Below are positions 45,579 through 54,589 of a stretch of 64,000 nt of DNA, piece by piece. The DNA comes from Bradyrhizobium sp. AZCC 2262 (GTDB lineage Bacteria; Pseudomonadota; Alphaproteobacteria; Rhizobiales; Xanthobacteraceae). The notes below the pieces were generated by a model. It worked only from the letters and a program-made list of their open reading frames with translations. It ran no database searches and had not been told where the DNA came from. The position numbers were made by a program, and so were the translations under genes. The stretch is from contig NZ_JAZHRT010000001.1 in the NCBI RefSeq assembly GCF_036924535.1, positions 3,658,001-3,722,000 of the forward strand. The letters are read 5' to 3'. Position 1 is the first letter of the stretch; each line of letters begins with the position of its first letter.

Positions 45579-48500
45579 TCAATTATTCGGCGGCAATTCG
45601 ATCTGATTGTTCTGCTTGCCGGTGTTGAATTCCATGATCTTTCGCGTCACGCCGGGAAAGATCGCCGAAATTGGATTAACACGCAGCACCGGCGCACCAG
45701 GCGTGCCGACGACCTCATAGGTCACGCCGATCAGACCTTCATTGTTGCCGTTGCCGAGGAACAGGCCAAGCACGGGAATCTGGCCGAACATGTTGTTCAA
45801 TCCGTACATCGGAACGAAGGTGCCGCTCATCCGAACCTGATTGGCGACGGTATCGATGCTGCCTTCGATGGTCGCACCGACCATCGGTCCTTTCACGACA
45901 CCATCGCGGATCGTGAGCTGTCCATTCTGCCGGGTGAACTCGGCTCGCAATGCCGTGAAGGAAACGCCGCTCTGAGTGCCGGTAGAACCGCCTGCGGCCA
46001 CACGGTCGAGCGAAGCCTCACCCTTGATGGAGAAGCCGCGGACGTTGATCAGGCCCTCCTTGGCGCTGGGTTCGACCGTCGGCGGTTCCAGGGCGAGCTC
46101 GAGCTGGCCGCCAGTAACCTTGGAGTACATATCGGTGAAACGAAAGAAGGCGCCGGCGTCATTGGTCTGCAGCACAATGACGTCGCGTCCCTGTGTCTGT
46201 CCGCGGCCGCGCAGATCGGCCGTCACAGACGACGTATCCTTCCCGACCTTGCCGGACAGCGTAAAGCTTCGGACGATGCCGTTGCGGCGCGAGAACTTGC
46301 TATCGACGCTGCGGAACGCCTCGCCATTGAATCCCGCCACCGCGCCGAGCTTGAGGTCGATGTCGAGGTCGATGTTCCTGGACTTGCTCTTGGGATCGGC
46401 CTCTTTGCCTGATATCGCCGACTTGAGGAATCCGCGGCCGTCGAACACGTCGCCGCGCATCATGACTTTCACGACGCCGTCGGCGCCGCGTTCGGCTTTC
46501 AGCGACGCCCTGTCGCCGTCCGACGGCGCGTAGGTCGGAAAGTTCGCGTTCAACAGGTCGCCATTCTGGTCGACTTCCAGCGATCCCTTGATCGAAACGC
46601 CGCCGCCTTCGACCACGATGTCCTGGAACAGCGTCGATTGTTCCTTCTTCACCACGATGAACGTCGCCTTGCCCGACTTGCCGGGCACCTTGACCCAGCC
46701 CGGCAGGATGTTGTCGAGACGCAGCGAGGTCAGGTCGGCCTCGATGCCGACGCGGCTGTCGTTCTCGCCGATCTTGCCGATCACCTTGATCGGAATGGAG
46801 CCGCTCACGGCAGATCCGAGATCGATTCCGAGGCGTGCGCGGCTGGCGTCATCCAGCGTGGCCTGCAGCCTGATGTCGGCGTCGCCTTCGCTCGGCTTGC
46901 GATAATCCAGCGAGGCTGGCTGCCCGTTGATCTTGACGTCGCCCTTGACCTGGTAGCCCCCATTGTTGGCCAGCACCTTCAGCGTGTTGGCCTCCAGTTT
47001 CTGGTTCATCACGAGCTTGTCGGCCGCAAACCCGCCGACATCGGCCATGACGGCGTAGGTGGTGTCGGCCTTGGTCATCGAGCCTGTGACCGGCATGGCG
47101 AGCGTGATGTTGGCGGCAACCGTCCCCTTGCTGGCGTTCGGATCGATCAGCGTGCCGGAGAAATCGCTGATGCGGTCGGAAGCCAGTATCTCGGCCGCCG
47201 CCGGCACCGGGCAATCCACCCTGAACTTCACCTTCGAGGGCGACGGCTTCGGCGCCATGTCCGGCACCTCGAACGAGAAATCGGAAATGTTGATCTTGCG
47301 CCCGGCGGGCGTATCGGCAATTCCCTGCCCGATCGTCACCGTTGCCGTTCGCCCGGTAACCCGCGCTTTCAAATCCGCATCGCGGACCGCGGGCATGCCG
47401 TTGACCGGACGCGCCGTGACGCCCGACGCAACGATGTTGACGGCGAGACCGTCGTCCGGAATCGGCGGCCCCTTGCGCGACAGGTTACGCACCGGCGAAT
47501 TGACGCCGACCTCGATGCGCTGGAGCGTGCCGCGCTCGATCCGCTCGATCACCCACTCACGCACTTCAGGCACGATCAGGATCGGCCATATCCGCTTCAG
47601 GGCGGATGCCGACATTGGCGTACCCGCAAACCCAAGCTGGAGACGCGCCTCGTTCGCGTAGTCGATGCTGCCGGTGCCGGCGATGCCGATCTCGCCATTG
47701 CTGATATCGGCCTGGGTGAGCAGCACACGCTTCCGGTCGGTGTCGAACTTCATCCCGATCGCAATCCGGTTGAAGATCAGCGGAGGTTCGTTGTCGGTGC
47801 CGGCCAGCAGGATCGTGCCGCCGCTAAGGCCGGCCTGCCATTCGGTGGTGGCGCCGTTCGGCGGTTCGAGATGGCCGAGCAGCGTAATCCGGTTCGCGCC
47901 GGAAACGACCTTGAAGGGTGCGACCAGCACGCGCCGTCCGGCATCCCATTCGACGCTCATCTCCGCCGAATCGATCGGCATCGGATAATCCGGCGTATCG
48001 CTGTCGATGAGGTTCCCGGCGCCTGCCGTGATCTTGCCGCGGAAGTAGGTCGGCAAGCCGTCGCGGCCCAATTCACCTTTCAGCTCGCCGGAAAGCGGCA
48101 GGTCGGCACCGTAGGTGAGATCCTTGACCCGCATCGCCAGCAGGATGTTGGCGGCCGGCACCTTGTCGGCGCGAAGATCGACCGACCGCACGCCGTTCTG
48201 CGGCGGCCCGACCACGACCTTGAGCGACCATGGGCGCGCGCCCTCCTCGCCAAGACTCACCGCGACCCCACCGCTGCTCGGCCGGCGCATGCTGAGGCTG
48301 ATATTCTCGAACGTCCACTTATTGCCACGCTGCTGGTCGTCGACGACGAGATTGCCGTTCTTGAGGCCGATCTCGTTCAGGTTCTGCCCATCGAGTCCGG
48401 TCAGGCTAAGGCTGTCGAGCCAGTCAAGGCCGGCCAGCAATCCGTTCGGAGTCGTGTCGGGCGCGGTCGCAACAGCGCCCTGGGCGGGCGCAGGTGCCTG

Positions 48501-49178
48501 GCGGGGGAATGTCGGCGCCATGCCGGCATCGCGCTTGGAGGCGACGCCGGTCGCCAGTGGTTTGGCGGTGTCGCCGGCAGACACTGTCACCTGGCCGTCC
48601 GACGTGATTCGTACCGCGAGTTCGGCATCGACCAGATTAAGGCTTTCAGCACGCAGCCGTCCCATCAGAAGCGCCGTGCCTGACAGTTTCACCTCGGCCT
48701 TCGGCGCGGTGGCGACGATGACCTTGTCGTGGTCGCGCACGACGATGTCGCGGATTCGCACCGCGATTCGAATCCGTCCGGCCCGCTCGATCTGCGTGCC
48801 GCCGACCTCGACCGTATTGCCGTGGCCGATGTTTTCCTCGATGGCGGCTGCCAGCCAGGGCGTTGCCACGTCGAGATTGATGGGTCCGGCGCCGAGCCGC
48901 CACCACAAACCGCCGAAACAGCCGGTGAAGATTACCGCCAGCACGGCAATCACGACCACCAGGCGCTTGATCCAGCGTTCGCCGGTCAGCCAAAGCTGCA
49001 GCGCTGCAAATTTGTCGCCCAGCCGGTGAAAACCCGAACTTTGGCGGGAGAGCAGCCGCTTTGTCCGGTGGCGCGCCGCCTCGTCGGTCTCTTGTTCCCA
49101 GCCGGCCGCATCGTCCCACTGCGAGATGTGGGCCTCGGCACGCGGATTCGACCCCTTGGGCGAAGTATTCCTAGCCAT
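45579..49178 (-). CDS. AsmA/YhdP-like envelope protein (DUF3971)
   Basis: From the ATG at 49178 the protein has 1199 residues: a cytoplasmic N terminus of about 70 residues (ending RLGDKFAALQLWLTGERWIKR), one membrane helix (VVVIAVLAVIFTGCFGGLWW) and about 1100 periplasmic residues of beta-rich repeats typical of YhdP, TamB and AsmA. These form long grooves that carry phospholipids to the outer membrane. The C-terminal segment with PMYGLNNMFGQIPVLGLFLGNGNNEGLIGVTYEVVGT is diagnostic. An ATG at 49382 would add 68 poorly conserved-looking residues. It is divergent from the Bcp-like gene. Long open frames opposite it are shadows. Confidence 0.88.
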   Translation of the reverse strand: MARNTSPKGSNPRAEAHISQWDDAAGWEQETDEAARHRTKRLLSRQSSGFHRLGDKFAALQLWLTGERWIKRLVVVIAVLAVIFTGCFGGLWWRLGAGPINLDVATPWLAAAIEENIGHGNTVEVGGTQIERAGRIRIAVRIRDIVVRDHDKVIVATAPKAEVKLSGTALLMGRLRAESLNLVDAELAVRITSDGQVTVSAGDTAKPLATGVASKRDAGMAPTFPRQAPAPAQGAVATAPDTTPNGLLAGLDWLDSLSLTGLDGQNLNEIGLKNGNLVVDDQQRGNKWTFENISLSMRRPSSGGVAVSLGEEGARPWSLKVVVGPPQNGVRSVDLRADKVPAANILLAMRVKDLTYGADLPLSGELKGELGRDGLPTYFRGKITAGAGNLIDSDTPDYPMPIDSAEMSVEWDAGRRVLVAPFKVVSGANRITLLGHLEPPNGATTEWQAGLSGGTILLAGTDNEPPLIFNRIAIGMKFDTDRKRVLLTQADISNGEIGIAGTGSIDYANEARLQLGFAGTPMSASALKRIWPILIVPEVREWVIERIERGTLQRIEVGVNSPVRNLSRKGPPIPDDGLAVNIVASGVTARPVNGMPAVRDADLKARVTGRTATVTIGQGIADTPAGRKINISDFSFEVPDMAPKPSPSKVKFRVDCPVPAAAEILASDRISDFSGTLIDPNASKGTVAANITLAMPVTGSMTKADTTYAVMADVGGFAADKLVMNQKLEANTLKVLANNGGYQVKGDVKINGQPASLDYRKPSEGDADIRLQATLDDASRARLGIDLGSAVSGSIPIKVIGKIGENDSRVGIEADLTSLRLDNILPGWVKVPGKSGKATFIVVKKEQSTLFQDIVVEGGGVSIKGSLEVDQNGDLLNANFPTYAPSDGDRASLKAERGADGVVKVMMRGDVFDGRGFLKSAISGKEADPKSKSRNIDLDIDLKLGAVAGFNGEAFRSVDSKFSRRNGIVRSFTLSGKVGKDTSSVTADLRGRGQTQGRDVIVLQTNDAGAFFRFTDMYSKVTGGQLELALEPPTVEPSAKEGLINVRGFSIKGEASLDRVAAGGSTGTQSGVSFTALRAEFTRQNGQLTIRDGVVKGPMVGATIEGSIDTVANQVRMSGTFVPMYGLNNMFGQIPVLGLFLGNGNNEGLIGVTYEVVGTPGAPVLRVNPISAIFPGVTRKIMEFNTGKQNNQIELPPNN

Positions 49179-49475
49179 TGCCTCTCGGTGCTGGCGCTGA
49201 GGTTGATCGCCGCCAGGGGCGCGCTCTTCGATCGTTATCGAACGCTCCCGTGCCGGCATCGCTGCCAATCCTCGATTAATACTGTTACTCGTGGTCGGGC
49301 CCAAGGACTGATTGGGCTGTCCCATCGACGAGCGGACGGGGGTAGCGTCGAATTCCTTGTAACCATACTCCCGGGTCATCAAACTTGCCCAGCGGCCGGA
49401 GCGAATCCGACGGTCAAAGGCAAGACCCGCAATACCCTAATGGTTGATCTGCGGAAAGCGACGAAAGGAAGGCGT

Positions 49476-50258
49476 ATGTCCAAGAAAACGCGCACGAAAT
49501 CCTCCAAGCCAGCCCCCAAAAGCCGCAAGACGCCCGCCCCAAAACCGTCCGCGGCCAAGACCACCCTCAAGGCCGCCCGCAAGACCGCGGGCCGCAGCGA
49601 CACGACGTCGGCCAAAAAGCCCGCCGCCAAGGCGACTAACAAGACCGCCAACAAGACGGCCAGATCCGCCGCCAAAGCGGCTGTCGGAAAACCGGAAAAG
49701 ACGGCCAAAACCGCTTCGACCAAAGCGTCGCACAAGCCGCCATCGAAATCGTTAAAATCCAATCTATCGGCTCCGCCCAAGCCGAATGCGGGAACCGAAT
49801 CGGTCGAGGGTGCGATGGCTCCCCCGTTCAGCCTGCCCCGCGATGGCGGCGGCAGCGTCTCGCTGGCCGACTATGCCGGCAAGAAACTCGTGCTGTTCTT
49901 CTACCCCCGCGCCGACACTCCCGGCTGCACGCGGGAAGCGATCGATTTCACGCGGCTCGACAGCACATTTGCCGATGAGGGAGCCGCGGTGCTCGGCATT
50001 TCCGCAGACACCGTAAAAGCCCAGGAGTCCTTCCGCGACAAGCACCAGCTTTCGGTTCCTCTGATCTCAGATGAACAACATGAGATGCTGGAGGCCTACG
50101 GCGCCTGGGGCGAAAAATCGATGTACGGCAGGAGCTTCATGGGAATCATTCGAACCACGGTTCTGATCGGCGCCGATGGGCGGATCGTCAAAATCTGGCG
50201 CAATGTGCGGGTGGACGGCCATGCCGATGAGGTGCTGGCCGCGGTCCGCGCCATCTGA
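49476..50258 (+). CDS. Bcp/PrxQ-type peroxiredoxin with histone-H1-like tail
   Basis: The 260-residue protein reduces peroxides with a thiol. Residues 1-105 are a Lys/Ala/Pro/Thr-rich, basic low-complexity tail (KKPAAKATNKTANKTARSAA), like histone H1 or AlgP-type tails. Residues 110-260 form the Bcp domain. The peroxidatic cysteine is Cys151 (RADTPGCTREAIDF). The usual resolving cysteine five residues later is Ile156, and no other cysteine occurs, so it is a 1-Cys form needing an external thiol. The start at 49476 has AAGGAAGG upstream. The tail may place the enzyme at DNA or RNA, which is inference. Confidence 0.88.
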   Translation: MSKKTRTKSSKPAPKSRKTPAPKPSAAKTTLKAARKTAGRSDTTSAKKPAAKATNKTANKTARSAAKAAVGKPEKTAKTASTKASHKPPSKSLKSNLSAPPKPNAGTESVEGAMAPPFSLPRDGGGSVSLADYAGKKLVLFFYPRADTPGCTREAIDFTRLDSTFADEGAAVLGISADTVKAQESFRDKHQLSVPLISDEQHEMLEAYGAWGEKSMYGRSFMGIIRTTVLIGADGRIVKIWRNVRVDGHADEVLAAVRAI

Positions 50259-50356
50259 GTGGGGCTTCCCTTTCCCAAAAATTAACCATGAAAGGGTCAA
50301 ATCGGCACGCAAATTGAGCCGTACGGAACTCATCTCCGACCGGCGCGGGAGTGCCG

Positions 50357-51712
50357 ATGTCGTACCGTTCCGGTCACCATTATTCCGATCACCACCACCC
50401 TCACGATCATGGCCGGACGCCGGCCCGGCGTCCCGCCAATTATCCGGCAAAGGCGGCCGCGATAGACGGTAACGGCTACACCATCGTGCATGCCGGCAAG
50501 CAGGTCCGGCTCGGCCCTGTCGTGTTCTGGATCGTTGTCGGCACCATCGTGTTGCTCGGCATGTGGTCGGCGGCGACTGCCACCTATTTCGCGTTTCGCG
50601 ACGACGTGCTGACCCGGCTGATCGCCCGTCAGGCCGAGATGCAATACGCCTATGAAGACCGCATCGCGGAATTGCGTACCAAGGTCGACCGCACCACCAG
50701 CCGCCAGTTGCTCGATCAGGAACAATTCGACCAGAAGCTCGACCAGATCATGCGCCGTCAGACCGCGCTCGAATCGCGCGCCACCGCCCTCGGCACGATC
50801 CCGGATGCGGCGGCGACCGGTTCGGTCAGACCTCAGGCCCGTGGCGCGGCCGTGGAGACGCCGGCTTCCGGCACGCCAAAGCCCTCTCCGATCAGCGATA
50901 CCGTGATCTTCGTGGCGCCGCCGGATCGCGAAGCGCGGCTCGAATCGCGCGTGCCGATCGTGGTCAAGCCGCAGCCCAATCAGTTTGCCAAGGTTCAGGG
51001 TTTCGACAACGTGCTGGTACGCCTGCAGACCTCGCTCGATTCCGTCGAGCGGCGCCAGATGGCGGCACTGACCGCGGTCGAGGACAGCATGGAATCGCGC
51101 GTTCGCCGGATGCGCGGCGTGTTCACCGATCTCGGCCTCGACATGGCGCAGCTCGAAGCGGCGACGCCGCGCTCGGCCATTGGCGGCCCGTTCGTGCCGG
51201 TGAAGCTTTCGGCCGATGCCGGCACGTTCGAGCGGCAGCTCTACAGGATCAACATCGCCCGCTCGCAGATGCAGCGTCTCAACGCGACCCTGGCGCTGGT
51301 GCCCTACCGCAAGCCGGTTATCGGCGAGGTCGAATTCACCTCGGGCTTCGGTGTCCGCAGCGATCCCTTCCTCGGCCGCCCCGCCATGCACACCGGCCTC
51401 GACTTCCGCGCCGCCACCGGCGATCCCGTCCGCGCCACTGCGAACGGCAAGGTCGTGTCATCGGGATGGATGGGTGGCTATGGCCGCATGGTGGAGATCG
51501 ACCACGGCAACGGGTTGTCGACCCGCTACGGCCATCTCTCTGAAATTCACGTCAAGGTCGGCGACGTCATCAAGATCGGACAGGTAATCGGCGCGGTCGG
51601 CTCCACCGGCCGCTCCACCGGCCCGCACCTGCACTACGAAACACGGGTCGACGGCGATGCCGTCGATCCGCAGAAGTTTTTGCGCGCGGGCGTCCGACTC
51701 AGCTCGGGCTAG
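50357..51712 (+). CDS. M23-family peptidase (LytM-like)
   Basis: The 451-residue protein has a His-rich N terminus (SGHHYSDHHHPHDHG) on the cytoplasmic side and one membrane helix near residues 50-75. A periplasmic coiled-coil region (about 80-330) follows, then an M23 domain at the end. The zinc site is visible: HTGLDF (His, Asp) and HLHYE (His). Such proteins cut peptidoglycan cross-links or activate amidases at division. The ATG at 50357 has GGGAG 7 nt upstream. The His cluster could bind metal. Confidence 0.9.
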   Translation: MSYRSGHHYSDHHHPHDHGRTPARRPANYPAKAAAIDGNGYTIVHAGKQVRLGPVVFWIVVGTIVLLGMWSAATATYFAFRDDVLTRLIARQAEMQYAYEDRIAELRTKVDRTTSRQLLDQEQFDQKLDQIMRRQTALESRATALGTIPDAAATGSVRPQARGAAVETPASGTPKPSPISDTVIFVAPPDREARLESRVPIVVKPQPNQFAKVQGFDNVLVRLQTSLDSVERRQMAALTAVEDSMESRVRRMRGVFTDLGLDMAQLEAATPRSAIGGPFVPVKLSADAGTFERQLYRINIARSQMQRLNATLALVPYRKPVIGEVEFTSGFGVRSDPFLGRPAMHTGLDFRAATGDPVRATANGKVVSSGWMGGYGRMVEIDHGNGLSTRYGHLSEIHVKVGDVIKIGQVIGAVGSTGRSTGPHLHYETRVDGDAVDPQKFLRAGVRLSSG

Positions 51713-51791
51713 GAGCCCACCCTAAAACCGGAAGAAGGACACGCGGTGCGTCTCCGGCGCGGCCGCGCCAATGCGATGTGGAGAGCACTGG

Positions 51792-52958
51792 TCACCGGCG
51801 CCCGCCTCCACCCGGCGGCCCACCGCCGAATCCACCGGGACCACCGAATCCGCCGGGACCGCCTGGGCCACCGCCCGGAGGTCCAAAACCACCGCCGGGT
51901 CCGCCAGGACCGCCGCCGGGAGGCTCGCCTGAGCCGGGGCCACGCCCGCCGGGCGCATCAGGACGGCTGCCGCCGGGGACATTGGGTCCGCCACCGCCGT
52001 GACCCGGCGTTCCGCCGGGTGCACGATCCGGCGCACGGGGGCCCTGCATCGACGATCCCGGGAAGTGACTCACCGCCTGGACCGATTCAACGCGCAGGCC
52101 CTGCAAGCCATCGCGGACGGCATTCACCACCACGCGTGCATCCTGGCCCGGCTCGAAGCGCGACGAGTCGCGCGCCACATAGCCCGACCCGAGCTGCAGA
52201 TTAGCGCCGACGCGCCGCACATAGGCTTCGATCGACAGGCGTGTGGCGCCGGACAAATCAGAGAGATCGTCGGCGCGTGCGCGCGCGATCTGCAGCTTGC
52301 CGCCTTGTGAGATGCGTCCCTCGGCCTGAACGCGTTGACCGACGAGTGCGGCATCGATGCCTTCGAGCCGCAGACCGCCGATCCGCAGGCCGTCGCGATC
52401 GCGTTCGAGCGGTCCTGTCACCCGCGCAGTGGCATTGCGACGCTGCTCGACCAGGCTCGCGACGATCACGCCGTCGGTGCGCCGCAACCCCGAGACCGCC
52501 ACCTGCGTGCCGACGCGCCAGTTTTCACGGCCGGTCCACGCGACCTTCTGGCCGAGAACGGTCATCTCGCCGCTCTTGACGCTTTCGATCGGCCCCACAA
52601 CCTCGCTGACCGCATCGATGCGGTTGGTGGTCAGCATGCCGTTGGCCTGGCGTTGCGCCACCACGCGCGCGACATGCCCGATCCGCAGCGCCTTCACCGA
52701 CGCGGCCTCGCCATCGATCCGCACCGGCACGTCAGGCGCGTAACCGATGCGTTCGCCGTTGACGAAGATGCTGCCGAATCGCTGAATGACGCCGACGATG
52801 CCGGTGCCGCCGATGCCATGATCATCGCCGCGCGAAATCCCGGTGCCGCCGATGCCTTGATCGGTGCCGCGCTTGACCTGAGCCCACAGCGGGGACGTCC
52901 CGGCGAGCCAAAATCCCGCCAGCAGCAAGCGACGCGAAATGATCGGCGGCTTTGTCAT
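51792..52958 (-). CDS. DUF5666-domain exported protein with Gly/Pro tail
   Basis: The 388-residue protein has an N-terminal signal (SRRLLLAGFWLAGTSPLWAQ, perhaps Tat-like) and repeated DUF5666-type segments (GVIQRFGSIFVNGERIGY, VVGPIESVKSGEMTVLG, ARVTGPLERDRDGLRIGG). These are beta-barrels that bind unknown ligands. The last 85 residues are Gly/Pro-rich and collagen-like. Two near copies of a short GIGGTGI motif lie near the N terminus. Its start overlaps the stop of the DUF6502 gene by 4 bp (ATGA), so the two are coupled. No function is established. Confidence 0.82.
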   Translation of the reverse strand: MTKPPIISRRLLLAGFWLAGTSPLWAQVKRGTDQGIGGTGISRGDDHGIGGTGIVGVIQRFGSIFVNGERIGYAPDVPVRIDGEAASVKALRIGHVARVVAQRQANGMLTTNRIDAVSEVVGPIESVKSGEMTVLGQKVAWTGRENWRVGTQVAVSGLRRTDGVIVASLVEQRRNATARVTGPLERDRDGLRIGGLRLEGIDAALVGQRVQAEGRISQGGKLQIARARADDLSDLSGATRLSIEAYVRRVGANLQLGSGYVARDSSRFEPGQDARVVVNAVRDGLQGLRVESVQAVSHFPGSSMQGPRAPDRAPGGTPGHGGGGPNVPGGSRPDAPGGRGPGSGEPPGGGPGGPGGGFGPPGGGPGGPGGFGGPGGFGGGPPGGGGRR

Positions 52959-53827
52959 GACGGACCGCCTTCGCTGCCGTCATCGGGCGTGCCGTCGGGA
53001 TCTTCGTGGAAGACGTAAACGCCGAAATTCCAGCGGCTGTTGCCGCCCTTATCCTTGGCGAGCGCACGGTTGGCTTCGCGGTTCGCGACCTTCAATGCCT
53101 CCATCGCAAGCTCGCGCGAGCGTGCCTCCAGCCGCTTCGCCAGCTTCGGCGACAGGCCGTCGTAATGCACCGCGCGCTCGAGGAAGCGCGGCGCCGGACC
53201 GGAGACGTTCTCCGCGGCCGCCGCGACGTGATCATGCAGGTTACGGCCGAGATAGTGCCATTTGCGATCGTCGTCGCCGCGCGGAACGAAGCCGGTGTCG
53301 ATCAGCACGATCTCGTCGTCGCCATTGATGGTGACAAGCTTCCGGTCCAGCCATTCGTCGAGCACCGCGCGCGGGCGGACGTCCTTGGTGATCGACTCGA
53401 CCAGTTGCTCGAACGACGGCGCACCGCCCTCCGCCGTGCGTGGCAGCGGCAGCGGCTCGCCCTTCGCGTCGGCGAATTCAGGCGCGGCGAGCCAGCGCGC
53501 GATGATTGCGCTGGTGCGTGACAGCGTGGCCGGCGCCTCATGGACCGGCGCGCCGGCGCCGCGCAGCCGCGCCACTTCCTTGCGGTGGATGCCGGTGAGC
53601 AGGCTGACGCGGCTGTCGGTCTGCTCTTTCCCCTCCAGCGCGAAATCGTGCTCGGCGACATTGACAAAGAGCTCGCGCAACAATTGCGCCAATGCCGGAA
53701 ATGTCATGCCGCTGCGGATGCAAAGCCGGACCAGCGGACGCAGCAGCCGCGCCAGCGGCGCATGCAGCTTCGCCGCGGCGTTCGGCTGGTGCGAGGCCGG
53801 CGTCGAGTTCCGGGACTTGGCATTCAT
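52955..53827 (-). CDS. DUF6502 family protein
   Basis: The 290-residue protein is the first gene of a two-gene unit with the DUF5666 protein. Residues 30-90 (RLLRPLVRLCIRSGMTFPALAQLLRELFV and TGIHRKEVARLR) look like a winged-helix-type DNA-binding region, and the rest is helical. No signal peptide is seen, so it should be cytoplasmic. It may control the exported partner, which is inference from context and fold. Confidence 0.72.
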   Translation of the reverse strand: MNAKSRNSTPASHQPNAAAKLHAPLARLLRPLVRLCIRSGMTFPALAQLLRELFVNVAEHDFALEGKEQTDSRVSLLTGIHRKEVARLRGAGAPVHEAPATLSRTSAIIARWLAAPEFADAKGEPLPLPRTAEGGAPSFEQLVESITKDVRPRAVLDEWLDRKLVTINGDDEIVLIDTGFVPRGDDDRKWHYLGRNLHDHVAAAAENVSGPAPRFLERAVHYDGLSPKLAKRLEARSRELAMEALKVANREANRALAKDKGGNSRWNFGVYVFHEDPDGTPDDGSEGGPS

Positions 53828-53943
53828 GGCAAAATTGTACCGGCGTTAGGCGTGGGAGACAATCCCACTTTTTTGCCGATTAAGATTGACGTGTGAAATT
53901 TTCCCACATATTAGGAAAACGTCAACCACGGGGAAATCGACGC

Positions 53944-54108
53944 ATGTCTCGCCTTTCGGCCCGAGTTTCCGCTGCTTCCACCAGAAATGTCCTGACTGAG
54001 CGCGACAAGCGCGTGGCCATCACGCCGATGCTGCCGGCCCTGCTGCGCGGCGTGATCTTCCTCGCCGGATTAGCGGCGCCGTTCGTCGTCGCACTGCTCG
54101 CGCGCTGA
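53944..54108 (+). CDS. Small protein with C-terminal membrane helix
   Basis: The 54-residue frame from the ATG at 53944 has GGGGAAATC upstream, a basic N terminus (MSRLSARVSAASTRNVLTERDKR) and a C-terminal hydrophobic helix (ALLRGVIFLAGLAAPFVVALLA). It lies 48 bp before the 141-residue protein gene. I do not know the family. It could be a real small membrane protein or chance. Confidence 0.45.
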   Translation: MSRLSARVSAASTRNVLTERDKRVAITPMLPALLRGVIFLAGLAAPFVVALLAR

Positions 54109-54156
54109 CGGCCCCGACACTTGCGCGAAGGCGGATCAACCAACGGTGACACTTCC

Positions 54157-54582
54157 ATGCGCTTTGACTTGTGGCTGGCGGATGCGTGCAGGATGGCGGA
54201 CGTCTCCTATGATGACTTCATCCTGACGATCGCTGTCGGCGGTTATCCCTGCCTGCCGGGCGCTGTCCCCGGATCTCCTCGCACCTTCGACGAAACCGAT
54301 CTGCTCACGCTCTACGTCTACGGCCGGTTGCTGACCTTCGGTTTCGACGTCCTGCGGGCCGGCGAATATGCGAGTCGCGTGCATTGCGCGCTGAAAGCCA
54401 GCGCGGACGCGATATCCGTCGCGATCGTCCTGGCGCCACACGGCGGCAAGCGCGTGGTGGTCGAGCTCGAACCACATGCGCCGGCGCGAACCGAGAAGAT
54501 CGCGTTCGACATCTCGGCGATTCGAAAATTCCTGAACCGGCGGGTCGAGCGCCGCTGCGAAGAGCAAACCCAAGATCAGTGA
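54157..54582 (+). CDS. Unknown protein at head of polysaccharide operon
   Basis: The 141-residue protein has no signal or membrane helix. Residues 45-85 (TFDETDLLTLYVYGRLLTFGFDVLRAGEYASRV) look helical and vaguely like a MerR-type DNA-binding helix set. A beta strand (RVVVELEP) and a basic C terminus follow. It lies 7 bp before the glycosyltransferase-permease gene and on the same strand, so it is probably co-transcribed and could be a regulator. I do not recognise a family. The ATG at 54157 is preferred over an upstream TTG. Confidence 0.6.
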   Translation: MRFDLWLADACRMADVSYDDFILTIAVGGYPCLPGAVPGSPRTFDETDLLTLYVYGRLLTFGFDVLRAGEYASRVHCALKASADAISVAIVLAPHGGKRVVVELEPHAPARTEKIAFDISAIRKFLNRRVERRCEEQTQDQ

Positions 54583-54589
54583 GCTGTCC

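Noticed and set aside
46638..48683. 681-residue plus-strand open frame opposite the AsmA-like gene
   Set aside because: It is the antisense shadow of a high-GC gene with clear family features; its translation is His/Arg/Asp-rich with no motif.
48729..49475. Long N-terminal extension of the Bcp-like gene
   Set aside because: It overlaps the N-terminal coding region of the divergent AsmA-like gene; the ATG at 49476 has a good ribosome-binding site.
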